From NCBI GenBank assembly GCA_027489375.1, contig JAIXZW010000019.1, positions 214,326 to 278,325 on the forward strand: 64,000 bases of DNA, read 5' to 3'. The notes below the pieces were generated by a model. That model was not told where the DNA came from, made no database searches, and saw only the letters and a program-made list of their open reading frames with translations. This DNA comes from Paracoccaceae bacterium (GTDB taxonomy: Bacteria; Pseudomonadota; Alphaproteobacteria; Rhodobacterales; Rhodobacteraceae). This document shows, one piece after another, positions 1-7,823 of this stretch; within the stretch, counting starts at the first letter, position 1; every line of letters begins with the position of its first letter. A program made the translations under genes and the position numbers.

Positions 1-264
1 TCGCGCTATGGCATCGACGAGGTTACGGGATCGAGGGACATCCTTGGCGCGCTGCGCGATGCGGCGGGCGGGCGGGCGGATCGTGCGGCGGTGCTGGCGG
101 CGGTCGCCCGCCCCCTGCTGCACGAGATGAAGTCGGGGCGCGGGGTCGGACGGGTGCTGGCAAGCTGGTTCCGCCTGATGGACCCGCGGGCGACGGGACT
201 CGCGCTGCGCGCGTCGGCCATGCGGAACGTGTCCCGCATGGCGCGGCGGTTGCGGCGCGGTTAG
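1..264 (+). CDS. C-terminal fragment of unrecognised protein (5' end outside window)
   Basis: Frame 1 is open from the first base to a TAG at 262-264, giving 87 residues with no start, so the gene begins before the window. The tail is arginine- and alanine-rich and ends in RRLRRG. It contains LLHEMKSGRGVGRVLASW and no motif I can assign to a family. It is convergent with the ABC operon that ends at 280, only 15 bp away. The ORF track lists only shadows in other frames here. I call it coding because the frame is open to the edge, has high-GC codon usage, and abuts the next gene tightly. Confidence 0.5.
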   Translation, partial: SRYGIDEVTGSRDILGALRDAAGGRADRAAVLAAVARPLLHEMKSGRGVGRVLASWFRLMDPRATGLALRASAMRNVSRMARRLRRG

Positions 265-279
265 GCGCGTGGCGCGGGA

Positions 280-1347
280 TCACTCCTCGGGTTGGAAGAG
301 ATGCGCCTGCGCGGGGTCGAAGCCGAGATCGACGGCGCTTCCGATCGGGTAGACCGCATCGTGGGACAGCGCGGCGATCACCGCCTTGCCGTTGCGCAGG
401 GCCACTTCGACCACGGTTTCCGCGCCGAGACGTTCGGTCAGCGCCACGGTGCCATGCAATTTGCCGGGACCTTCGGCGATGGAGAGGTATTGCGGGCGCA
501 GGCCGAGGATGGCGCGGTCGCCCACGCGGAACGGGCCGCGGCGGGCCGAGACTTCGACCGGATCGAGCGCGTCGTTGAAGACGAGCGCGCTGTTGCCGTT
601 CACCGCCTTGACCGTCACGTCGATGAAATTCATCGAGGGTGCGCCGAGGAAGCCCGCCACGAACAGGTTGGCGGGGTCGTGGTAAAGATCCATCGGCGCG
701 CCGATCTGCATGACCTTGCCATCGCGCAGGACGACGATCTTGTCGGCAAGGGTCATGGCTTCGACCTGATCGTGGGTCACGTAGATCATGGTTGCGCCAA
801 GCTGCTGGTGGAGCTTGCCGATCTCCATCCGCATGTCCATGCGCAAGGCGGCGTCGAGGTTCGAGAGCGGTTCGTCGAACAGGAAGACCTCGGGCTTGCG
901 GACGATGGCGCGGCCGATGGCGACGCGCTGGCGTTGGCCGCCGGAAAGCTGGCTGGGCCGGCGGTCGAGGAGATGTTCCATTTGCAGGATGCGGGCGGCT
1001 TCGGCGACCTTGGCGTCCTTTTCGGCCTTGCTCGCACCGGCGATGGTCAGCCCGAAGGCCACGTTCTCGCGCACGGTCATGTGGGGGAAGATGGCGTAGC
1101 TTTGGAACACCATCGCCACGCCGCGCTGGGCGGGGGGCAGGTCGTTCACCACGGTATCGCCGATGGCGAGGCTGCCCGAGGTGATGTCCTCGAGTCCCGC
1201 GATCATGCGCAGGAGGGTTGATTTGCCGCAGCCGGATGGGCCGACGAAGACGCAGAATTCGCCATCCTGGATGTCGATGTCGACACCCTTGATCACATGG
1301 GCGTTGCCGTAGCTTTTGCGCACGTCGCGCAGGGTGATGCTGGCCAT
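280..1347 (-). CDS. ABC transporter ATP-binding protein, MalK/UgpC (CUT1) type
   Basis: This 355-aa ATPase powers the sugar importer encoded just upstream. It has Walker A GPSGCGKST near residue 40, the signature LSGGQRQRVAIGRA near 135, Walker B VFLFDEPLSNLDA and the H-loop THDQVEAMT. The TOBE/OB-like regulatory C-terminus is typical of MalK/UgpC proteins that serve more than one permease. It is the last gene of the lacI operon. Its ribosome-binding site (GGAGTAGG) lies inside the 3' end of the glycosidase gene, with only 3 bp between the two genes. The substrate is inferred from the adjacent glycosidase, not from this protein. Confidence 0.93.
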   Translation of the reverse strand: MASITLRDVRKSYGNAHVIKGVDIDIQDGEFCVFVGPSGCGKSTLLRMIAGLEDITSGSLAIGDTVVNDLPPAQRGVAMVFQSYAIFPHMTVRENVAFGLTIAGASKAEKDAKVAEAARILQMEHLLDRRPSQLSGGQRQRVAIGRAIVRKPEVFLFDEPLSNLDAALRMDMRMEIGKLHQQLGATMIYVTHDQVEAMTLADKIVVLRDGKVMQIGAPMDLYHDPANLFVAGFLGAPSMNFIDVTVKAVNGNSALVFNDALDPVEVSARRGPFRVGDRAILGLRPQYLSIAEGPGKLHGTVALTERLGAETVVEVALRNGKAVIAALSHDAVYPIGSAVDLGFDPAQAHLFQPEE

Positions 1348-1350
1348 GAC

Positions 1351-2346
1351 CTACTCCGCAGCAAGGGAACGGGGCGTGACCCGCAGCAGCCCTTCGGGGC
1401 CGACGGTCACGGGTTCGGGGTCCATCACGTAGCCGCCGAAACGGTCTTTGCCGCCATCGGCGAAGCCGAGGATGACAAGGCCGTCCGGCCCGTCGACGAT
1501 GCGTGCGGCGTAGCGGCGGCAGGGTTCGGCCCCGTCGAAGAACGGGCCGGGGGCGATGCGCCACGGGCCACGGGGATGGTCGGCCACGAGATAGTGGTTG
1601 CCGGTGACGGGGCTTTCGGGATTGTCGCGGCGATACTGTTCCGACCAGTGCTGCGACGAGGTGCAGAACAGGCAATACCAGCGCGAGCCGACCTGAAACA
1701 CCTGGGGCACTTCGAGCTGGCCGAAACCGCCGTGGAAGACGGGGGGCTGGAGTTCCCATGTGACGAGGTCGGGCGAGGTGGCGAAGCCGATGGCGCCGCC
1801 TGCGTTGGGTTCGGGCACGCCGGGAACGCGGGCGGTGAAATACATCAGCCAGCCCTTGCCGTCGGGGTCGCGCATGACCCAGGGGTCGCGCATGGCGCGG
1901 TCGTGCCAATGGCCGACGGCATGGTCGATTTCGTAGCAGTCGGCATTCGGCCCCGCGATGTCGAGGCAGAGGCCGTCGCCGACGCGGGTCCAGTTGTGCA
2001 GGTCGGTCGAGGTGGCGTGGCCGATGCGTTGGTAGAGCGACTGTTCGGCCTTTTTCGTGCCGGTGTAGAACAGGTGCCAAAGCCCGTCGTCGCCGCGCAC
2101 GACGGAGCCTGTCCATGTCGTGCTGTCATCCCATGCCGCGCCGTTGCGCTGCGGGGTGAAGGTGGTGCCCAGATGCGTCCAGTTCACCAGATCGGTCGAG
2201 GTGGCATGGCCCTGCGTCACGTTCAGGTGCCGCAGATCAGGGTCGATCAGGCTTGTCTCGGCCTGCAGGAAATAGCCGTGATAGGTGGCGCCGTCCTTGA
2301 CGTACCAACTGTCCCAGATCCATTTGCCGTCGATTGCGATGACCAT
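1351..2346 (-). CDS. glycoside hydrolase, GH32/GH68-like (fructosidase family)
   Basis: The protein has 331 aa from the ATG at 2346, which follows GAGGAG. The ORF-track start at 2811 runs back through the permease gene and is rejected. It shows the five-bladed propeller hallmarks of clan GH-J: an N-terminal WDSW with a candidate Asp nucleophile near residue 12, the RDP motif (AMRDPWVMRD) near 155, and an EVPQ motif carrying a candidate acid/base Glu near 205. No signal peptide is visible, so it probably acts in the cytoplasm on an imported sucrose- or fructan-like oligosaccharide. It sits between the permease and ATPase genes of a CUT1 importer. A GH43-type specificity is a less likely alternative. 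Confidence 0.78.
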   Translation of the reverse strand: MVIAIDGKWIWDSWYVKDGATYHGYFLQAETSLIDPDLRHLNVTQGHATSTDLVNWTHLGTTFTPQRNGAAWDDSTTWTGSVVRGDDGLWHLFYTGTKKAEQSLYQRIGHATSTDLHNWTRVGDGLCLDIAGPNADCYEIDHAVGHWHDRAMRDPWVMRDPDGKGWLMYFTARVPGVPEPNAGGAIGFATSPDLVTWELQPPVFHGGFGQLEVPQVFQVGSRWYCLFCTSSQHWSEQYRRDNPESPVTGNHYLVADHPRGPWRIAPGPFFDGAEPCRRYAARIVDGPDGLVILGFADGGKDRFGGYVMDPEPVTVGPEGLLRVTPRSLAAE

Positions 2347-2357
2347 TTTTCGTCTCC

Positions 2358-3236
2358 TCAGCCCTTCACGCCTGTCGATGCGATCGACGCGATGAAGGCT
2401 TTTTGCAGGTAAAGGTAGAAGGCGAGCACGGGGACGGTGATCATGGAGAGGTAGGCCATCACCTCGCCCCATGCGACGTTGAGCTGGAAGAAGTATTGCA
2501 GGCCCACCATGACGGGGCGGTAGCCTTCCTCCTGCGTGACCATGAGCGGCCAGAGATACTGGTTGTACATCACGAGGAACTTGAGGATCGCCGCCGTGGC
2601 GAGGATCGGGCCGGAAAGCGGCATGACGATCTTGCGGTAGATCTGCGGCCAGCTCGCCCCTTCGACGCGCGCGGCTTCGACGAGTTCGTGGGGCAGGTCT
2701 TTGAAGTATTGCACGAAGAGGTAGATGGTCAGCCCGTCCGCGATGAAAGGCACGATCTGCACGCGGTAGGAATTGAGCCAGCCCCACGTGATCCCGTCCA
2801 GCCCGATCCACGGCAATTTCGACGCGAGCAGGAGGAGGGGGATGGCCGTCGTCTCGAACGGGATGATCAGCGTGGCAAGCAGGATCGAGAGCATGACCCC
2901 GCGTCCCTTCCAGTTGACGAAGACGAAGGCGAAGCCCGCCGCGGAGCAGATTGCGAGCGAGAGGACGACCGTGATGCCCGTCACCAGCACCGAGTTGAAG
3001 ATGAAGGTGGCGACCGGCGCGCGCCGGAAGGCGGCGGAATAGTTTTCAAGGCTGATGTCCCCCACCGGCATGAAGGCGCGGAGCGAGCCGGAGTCCAAGA
3101 GCAATTGCTGGTCGGGCTTGAGGCTCGACATCAGCATGAAGACGAGCGGGAAGATGAAGATCACCGCGATCAGCACCAGAACCGCATAGCGCGTGGCAAG
3201 CCGCAAGCCACGGTTGTCGGGCGAGATGAGGGCCAT
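2358..3236 (-). CDS. ABC sugar permease, MalG-like (CUT1)
   Basis: The protein has 292 aa, starting at MALISPDNRG. The longer 638-aa ORF in the track merely runs through the upstream permease in another frame. It has six predicted membrane segments, beginning with TRYAVLVLIAVIFIFPLVF. The EAA loop EAARVEGASWPQIYRKIVMP near residue 200 contacts the ATPase. The start codon shares one base with the stop of the upstream permease (TGATG), indicating translational coupling. It pairs with the 3236-4309 product to form the membrane channel. Confidence 0.93.
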   Translation of the reverse strand: MALISPDNRGLRLATRYAVLVLIAVIFIFPLVFMLMSSLKPDQQLLLDSGSLRAFMPVGDISLENYSAAFRRAPVATFIFNSVLVTGITVVLSLAICSAAGFAFVFVNWKGRGVMLSILLATLIIPFETTAIPLLLLASKLPWIGLDGITWGWLNSYRVQIVPFIADGLTIYLFVQYFKDLPHELVEAARVEGASWPQIYRKIVMPLSGPILATAAILKFLVMYNQYLWPLMVTQEEGYRPVMVGLQYFFQLNVAWGEVMAYLSMITVPVLAFYLYLQKAFIASIASTGVKG

Positions 3237-4309
3237 CAGCTTTTCTCCCGTGTGAGCCAGCGTTGGATGAGGGAAATCGAAAGGACGATCACGAAGAGGA
3301 TCACCGAGATGGTAGACCCGCCCGAGATGTCCTGTTTGCCATAGCCGCGCTCGATGGCCTGGAACACGATGGTATGCGTGCTGTCGAGCGGGCCGCCGTT
3401 CGTCATCACGTCGATCTGCGCGAAGAGGCCGAAGGCCTGCATGGTGATGACGATGAGGATCAGCACCGCCGTGTTCCGCAGGCCGGGCCATGTGATGTAG
3501 CGGAACACCTGCCATTTCGACGCGCCTTCGATCGCGGCGGCCTCGTAGAGGGTGGGGCTGATGGTTTGCAGGCCCGAAAGCCAGATGACCATGTGGAAGC
3601 CGACCGCCTGCCAGATCGACATGGCGATGATCGAGCCGAGCGCGGTGGACGGATTGCCGAGCCAGTCGATGGGCGGGATCATCCCGAAGCTGAGCGTGCC
3701 GAGCAGGTTGTTCAGCAGGCCGGACTGGCCGTCGTAGATCAGCCGCCAGAGCAGCGAGACGACGACGATCGATACGACGACCGGCATGAAATAGATGGCG
3801 CGGAAGATGTTGATGCCCTTGAGCCTCTGGTTGATCAGCAGCGCGAGGCAGAGGGCAAGGCCGGCCTGAACGGGGGCGACGACGATGACGAAGGTGAAGG
3901 TGTTCACGATCGCCTTCATGAAGACCACATCGCGGGCAAGCACGACCAAGCGCGCATCGCCGCCCGAGGAAAAGCTGAACCACTCGCGCATGCCGTTGAG
4001 GTCGGGGCGGTCGGGGTTGTTGCGGGTGAGGCTGCGGATCGGCGGATATTCGGGCACGCCGTCCTTGAGCACGGTCTGGCCCGCATCGTCCTTTAGCGGT
4101 TCGACCGTCAGCAGGGCGAGGTCGAGGAGCTGGTTGTAATTCGCAAGCCCGACGAACTCTGTCGGGTTGGGCGATACGAGGCGCTGGTTGGTGAAGGACA
4201 GGCCGACCGCAAGCAGGAAGGGCAGGATCACGAAACCCGCGATCAGAAGAACGGCAGGACCGGCCATCAGCCAACCAGTCCTGTTCGATACGGTGAACCG
4301 TGACGCCAT
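3236..4309 (-). CDS. ABC sugar permease, MalF/UgpA-like (CUT1)
   Basis: The protein has 357 aa from MASRFTVSNRTG. The ATG at 4309 is preceded by GGAGG, so the upstream extension in the track is rejected. It has hydrophobic membrane segments starting at WLMAGPAVLLIAGFVILPFLL. A periplasmic loop of roughly 80 residues lies between the first two segments. The EAA loop is EAAAIEGASKWQVFRYITWP near residue 260. It is the heterodimer partner of the MalG-like permease and is translationally coupled to it by a 1-base overlap. Confidence 0.93.
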   Translation of the reverse strand: MASRFTVSNRTGWLMAGPAVLLIAGFVILPFLLAVGLSFTNQRLVSPNPTEFVGLANYNQLLDLALLTVEPLKDDAGQTVLKDGVPEYPPIRSLTRNNPDRPDLNGMREWFSFSSGGDARLVVLARDVVFMKAIVNTFTFVIVVAPVQAGLALCLALLINQRLKGINIFRAIYFMPVVVSIVVVSLLWRLIYDGQSGLLNNLLGTLSFGMIPPIDWLGNPSTALGSIIAMSIWQAVGFHMVIWLSGLQTISPTLYEAAAIEGASKWQVFRYITWPGLRNTAVLILIVITMQAFGLFAQIDVMTNGGPLDSTHTIVFQAIERGYGKQDISGGSTISVILFVIVLSISLIQRWLTREKS

Positions 4310-4342
4310 CGTCGCCTCCGTGCCGGAAAGGTGGGGAAAGGG

Positions 4343-4412
4343 AGAGCGGTGCGTGACCGCTCTTCCGGTTTCGTGTCGGTTCCCTGCTCCGGCACGGTCG
4401 CCCGTGCCGGAG
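4343..4412 (-). terminator. two intergenic hairpins between binding protein and permease genes
   Basis: Just after the binding-protein stop (minus strand) is an 11-bp perfect stem, CTCCGGCACGG/CCGTGCCGGAG, with a TCGC loop at 4387-4412. A second, 8-bp stem AGAGCGGT/ACCGCTCT lies at 4343-4363. Neither has a U-tract. Hairpins at this place in sugar ABC operons commonly stabilise the binding-protein mRNA or reduce readthrough, giving more binding protein than permease. That role is inferred here. Confidence 0.55.
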
Positions 4413-4421
4413 GAAGGCCGA

Positions 4422-5672
4422 TCAGTGGCCGTAGCCGTTGTTTTTCTCGATATCGGCGTTGATCTCGTCCACGGCGGCGTCGAGCGTTGCGGCAACGTCC
4501 GCACCGTTGGCGATGTCGGCCGCGGCCTTTTCGAAGACCTTGGCTTGCACCAGATAGCCCGGCGTCACCGGACGAACGAGGCCGGACTTGTTCGAGTAGT
4601 CGGCGAAGACGGCGAGCGGGCCGCCCTCTTTGTAGTTGTCGACCATCGCCGCCGCGGTGGGCGTGGCGGGGATCAGGCCGATGCCGTTGGAGAAGTCGGC
4701 GAGGTATTTGTCCTGAAGCGCGAATTCGATGAAGGCGGCAGCGCCTTCGGGGTGCTTCGAATTGGCGGACACGCCGAACTGCCACGAGGCGGCACCGATT
4801 TTCGGCCCGTTGCCAAAGTCGGGCGCGGGCAGGAAGACGGTGTCTTCAAAGGCAGAGAGCGCGCCGAGGGCTGCCCAGTTGCCGTTCCACGAGAAGGCGT
4901 ATTTGCCTGCGGCGAAACCTCCGTCACGGTCGGCGGGGTCTTGCGTCGCCTGGGCGTAGCCGTTCTTGAACAGACCCTGCCACCATTCGCCGAAGGCCAG
5001 AGCGGCATCGCCGTTCAGCGCGCCTTCGGCCGTCTTGTAGGTGGAGCGGTCCACGATGTCGCCGCCGAAGGACTGCAGGAAGGGCGAGAAGGCGTAGGGA
5101 TACCATTCCCCCGTCCATGCCGTGCCGAGGTCGAGCGCGTATTCCCATTTGCCCGACGCCTTGGCGGCATCGAGTGCGGCCATGAATTCGTCCTTGGTCC
5201 ACGGCGCGTCCACGGTCGGGGTGCGCAGCTTCAGCTCTTCCAGCGTGGATTTGCGGGTGACGAGCGCGACGGCGGCGTCCCACAGGCCGATGGAGTAAAG
5301 CTGGCCGTTCCACACGCCCTTGGTGCCGGGGAGGAAGTTGGCGATCTTGGTCTCGTCGATCTTGAGCGGCTGCATGTAGCCTGCCCATGCCCAGTTCGGC
5401 ATGTTCGGGCCGTCGACGTCGAGGATGTCGGGCAGGTTGCCCGCCAGTGCGCCCGCGACGACCGAGTCGTTATAGGCGGCTTGCGGGAAGCTTTGCAGTT
5501 CAACCTTCCAGTCGGACTGGCTTCCGTTGAAGTCGGTGATGATCTGGTTGATGATCTTGCTCTCGACCTCGTTTCCGGCGCCGTGATACCACATCGTCAA
5601 CGTCTCGGCAGAATGCGCCGCAGACGCCCATGCCATGACCGCGACCGAAGCCGCGAGTTTGAAGGCGTTCAT
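4422..5672 (-). CDS. extracellular sugar-binding protein (SBP family 1)
   Basis: The protein has 416 aa. A Sec signal peptide, MNAFKLAASVAVMAWASAAHSA, precedes the mature start ETLTMWYHGAGNEVE, typical of the first strand of CUT1 sugar-binding proteins. It delivers substrate in the periplasm to the downstream permeases. The ribosome-binding site AGGGAGGA overlaps the end of the lacI gene, whose stop lies 2 bp from this start, so binding protein and regulator are made from one transcript. The likely ligand is the substrate of the operon's GH32/GH68-like glycosidase. Confidence 0.92.
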   Translation of the reverse strand: MNAFKLAASVAVMAWASAAHSAETLTMWYHGAGNEVESKIINQIITDFNGSQSDWKVELQSFPQAAYNDSVVAGALAGNLPDILDVDGPNMPNWAWAGYMQPLKIDETKIANFLPGTKGVWNGQLYSIGLWDAAVALVTRKSTLEELKLRTPTVDAPWTKDEFMAALDAAKASGKWEYALDLGTAWTGEWYPYAFSPFLQSFGGDIVDRSTYKTAEGALNGDAALAFGEWWQGLFKNGYAQATQDPADRDGGFAAGKYAFSWNGNWAALGALSAFEDTVFLPAPDFGNGPKIGAASWQFGVSANSKHPEGAAAFIEFALQDKYLADFSNGIGLIPATPTAAAMVDNYKEGGPLAVFADYSNKSGLVRPVTPGYLVQAKVFEKAAADIANGADVAATLDAAVDEINADIEKNNGYGH

Positions 5673-5674
5673 TC

Positions 5675-6757
5675 CTAGTCCTCCCTTAGGGTTTTAAACG
5701 TCACAACATTTTCGGGGCGCAGCTCGGGGACCGAGCCACGCCAATGGACCGGTCCGGCCACGAGGACCGGCGCGCGATCATCCCGGCCCTCGCCGGAAAT
5801 CAGGGCCATGAGCCGTTCGCCCGCCCGAACGCCGATGGCGTTGTAGGGCAATTCGACCGTGGTGAGCGGCGGGTAGAGCGTTTCGGCGATGGCGCGGTAA
5901 TTGTCGAAACCGGCGACGCCGATCTCGTCGGGCAGTTTGCGGCCCATCGAGCGCAGGATGCCGTAGACCATCATCGCCATCTGGTCGTTGCCGCAGCAGA
6001 TGACGGTCGGCGGCTGGTCGAGGCGGAGCATGCGGTCGATGCTGTCCCACAAAAGCTGCGGGCCGATTTCCTGCTGGTCGAAATCCACGTGGGCGACAAG
6101 TGCGGGGTCCTGCGCAATGCCCTCTTCGGCGAGCGCGTCACGGTAGCCGAGCGGGCGCAGGCGGCCTGCGACCATTTCGGGGCGCAGCGCAAGATAGGCG
6201 ATGCGGCGGTGGCCCGCGGCGATCAGTCTGCGCACCAGATCATGCTGGAGGCGGCGGTCGTCGGGCAGGACGGACACGGTTCCGCGGCTGTCGAAGCAGT
6301 TCGCCAGAACGAGCGGGGTGTCCTCGGGAAGTTGCGGAAGGTTCACTTCCTGATGGTATTCGGCGACGTAGATCAGCCCTTCGACGCGATGCGACAGGAA
6401 GGTGTCGATCAGATGCGGCACGCGATCCTTGCGGCCCGCCGTATCGGCGATCATCACCGTCATCCCCGAGGATTCAAGCGCACGCTGGATGCCCTGGACG
6501 ATGAAAAGATCGGGCAGGCCCTGTTGCAGGGAGGGTTGGTTGCGGGTCGAGATCGCGCCCGTGATCAGCCCGATGATGCCGGACTTCTGCGCCCGCATCA
6601 TCCGTGCCGCATTGGACCGCACATAGCCGAGGTCGCGCATCGCGGTTTCGACCGCCTCGCGGGTGCGGTCGCCGACCGGCCCGTCGCCGTTCAGCACGCG
6701 GCTGACCGTTTTGGGCGAAACGCCGGCGCGATGCGCGACATCGTAGATGGTCGACAA
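5675..6757 (-). CDS. LacI-family transcriptional regulator
   Basis: The protein has 360 aa. The N-terminal helix-turn-helix and hinge (IYDVAHRAGVSPKTVSRVLN at residues 4-23) are canonical LacI/GalR. The periplasmic-binding-protein-like domain follows from about residue 60 (SGIIGLITG). It is the first gene of the sugar operon and is transcribed with it, so it probably represses its own operon until sugar binds. The tandem 14-bp palindromes at 6820-6847, 63-90 bp upstream of its start, are the obvious operators. Confidence 0.93.
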   Translation of the reverse strand: MSTIYDVAHRAGVSPKTVSRVLNGDGPVGDRTREAVETAMRDLGYVRSNAARMMRAQKSGIIGLITGAISTRNQPSLQQGLPDLFIVQGIQRALESSGMTVMIADTAGRKDRVPHLIDTFLSHRVEGLIYVAEYHQEVNLPQLPEDTPLVLANCFDSRGTVSVLPDDRRLQHDLVRRLIAAGHRRIAYLALRPEMVAGRLRPLGYRDALAEEGIAQDPALVAHVDFDQQEIGPQLLWDSIDRMLRLDQPPTVICCGNDQMAMMVYGILRSMGRKLPDEIGVAGFDNYRAIAETLYPPLTTVELPYNAIGVRAGERLMALISGEGRDDRAPVLVAGPVHWRGSVPELRPENVVTFKTLRED

Positions 6758-6819
6758 TCCGGCTCACCTCCCAAGAATGCCAGACGGTGGAGCGGGTCCT
6801 GCCGTGCTGTCCGATGCGG

Positions 6820-6847
6820 TGACATCGGTGTCATGACATCGGTGTCA
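6820..6847. promoter_or_regulatory. tandem LacI-type operator, 2 x 14 bp
   Basis: TGACATCGGTGTCA occurs twice, head to tail, with no spacer (6820-6833 and 6834-6847). Each copy is a near-perfect inverted repeat, TGACA-N4-TGTCA. It lies upstream of lacI and the whole sugar operon. The symmetry and position fit a LacI/GalR-family site. Binding itself is inferred. Confidence 0.75.
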
Positions 6848-7035
6848 TAACTCCGGTGAGTCTGTCAAGCCGTTGCTTCGCGGGGTGGCTGCGGATGGGT
6901 GAAGCCATCCTTTTGCGCAAACATAGCCTTTTGGGCGCGGCGTGTCGGCTTTCAAAACATGTGTCGGTAAACCATAATCAACTGCGGGCGGTATTTCGCG
7001 CCCGATGTACCTGTCAGATTGAAATGGATTTCCAC

Positions 7036-7278
7036 ATGACCGCATTTGATTCCCGAGACATCGCCGCCGATCTGGCTGACCAATTGCTCGTGCTTTCGGC
7101 CATGCACGAGATGATGCGGCAGGCGCCCTTTGACACCCGCGAGATGGTCGAGCTGTGCATCGAAACGGTGGAGCGCTGTCAGGCCTTGACCGTCGCCCTG
7201 TTGCAGGCCCGAAGCGGAGATATGGCGCAGGTCGGCACAAACGAGGCGGAGGCAACGATACACCTTTGGCGGCATTGA
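7036..7278 (+). CDS. small protein of unknown function, paralogue of the 7492 gene
   Basis: The protein has about 80 aa from MTAFDSRDIAAD; an in-frame ATG at 7024 is the alternative. The track's 6856 start adds a region with no match to the paralogue. The sequence looks all-helical, with DLADQLLVLSAMHEMM followed by REMVELCIETVERCQALT. The neighbouring 75-aa protein has the same layout: DELFALAMLHELL, then MVEMCQTAVGRCQKLT. No signal peptide or membrane segment is visible. I do not recognise the family. Conservation between the two copies is the main evidence that this is a real gene. No strong Shine-Dalgarno precedes either start. Confidence 0.6.
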   Translation: MTAFDSRDIAADLADQLLVLSAMHEMMRQAPFDTREMVELCIETVERCQALTVALLQARSGDMAQVGTNEAEATIHLWRH

Positions 7279-7491
7279 CGGTTTTGCGCATCGCGTGCTG
7301 CCTTGGGTTGTATTTCGGGAAGGCCATCGCAACCTGACCGCACTGACGCCGCGGCCATTTTATCCTTTTGATAAAATCATATCCGAATGGTCGAGACGGA
7401 TGATCATGGGTGCGCGTGAGGGAAATCCAAATGCTGTCACACTTGGCTTGCGGTGATTCCGGGCATTTACCGGCAATGATTGGAGGACGAA

Positions 7492-7719
7492 TTGAACAAG
7501 AAGCGGATTGACGAGATTACGGTCGGCCTGACGGATGAATTGTTCGCGCTGGCGATGCTGCACGAGTTGTTGGCGCAGCGGGTGGAGGCGCGGCCGATGG
7601 TCGAGATGTGCCAGACCGCAGTGGGGCGTTGCCAGAAATTGACGGCGTGCCTGTCGCTTTCGGGCGCGCAGGCGATGCGGCACGCCGCGGCGCCCGAATC
7701 GGTGCAGCGGGTCGTGTAG
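7492..7719 (+). CDS. small protein of unknown function, paralogue of the 7036 gene
   Basis: The protein has 75 aa from a TTG start at 7492 placed just after an ideal GGAGGA (7482-7487). The track's TTG at 7480 lies before that ribosome-binding site. It is predicted helical and shares the pattern D-L-x-A-L-x-MLHEL ... MVEMC ... RCQ-LT with the upstream small protein. Two cysteines (MVEMC, GRC) are conserved between the paralogues. It lies 213 bp after the first copy and about 100 bp before rnr. Function is unknown. A small regulatory or adaptor protein is possible but nothing here shows it. Confidence 0.62.
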   Translation: MNKKRIDEITVGLTDELFALAMLHELLAQRVEARPMVEMCQTAVGRCQKLTACLSLSGAQAMRHAAAPESVQRVV

Positions 7720-7823
7720 AGGCGCGGCGGGGCGGCGCAGAGGGCGGCACCTCTCTGCGCCGCGCCAAGAGCGGTTGGCGGTCGAATGTGGCCTTTGCCG
7801 CAGGGCCATGTTAACCCGTGGGG

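Noticed and set aside
280-6757. Reading the GH32/GH68-like enzyme as secreted
   Set aside because: The start chosen by its ribosome-binding site gives no signal peptide.
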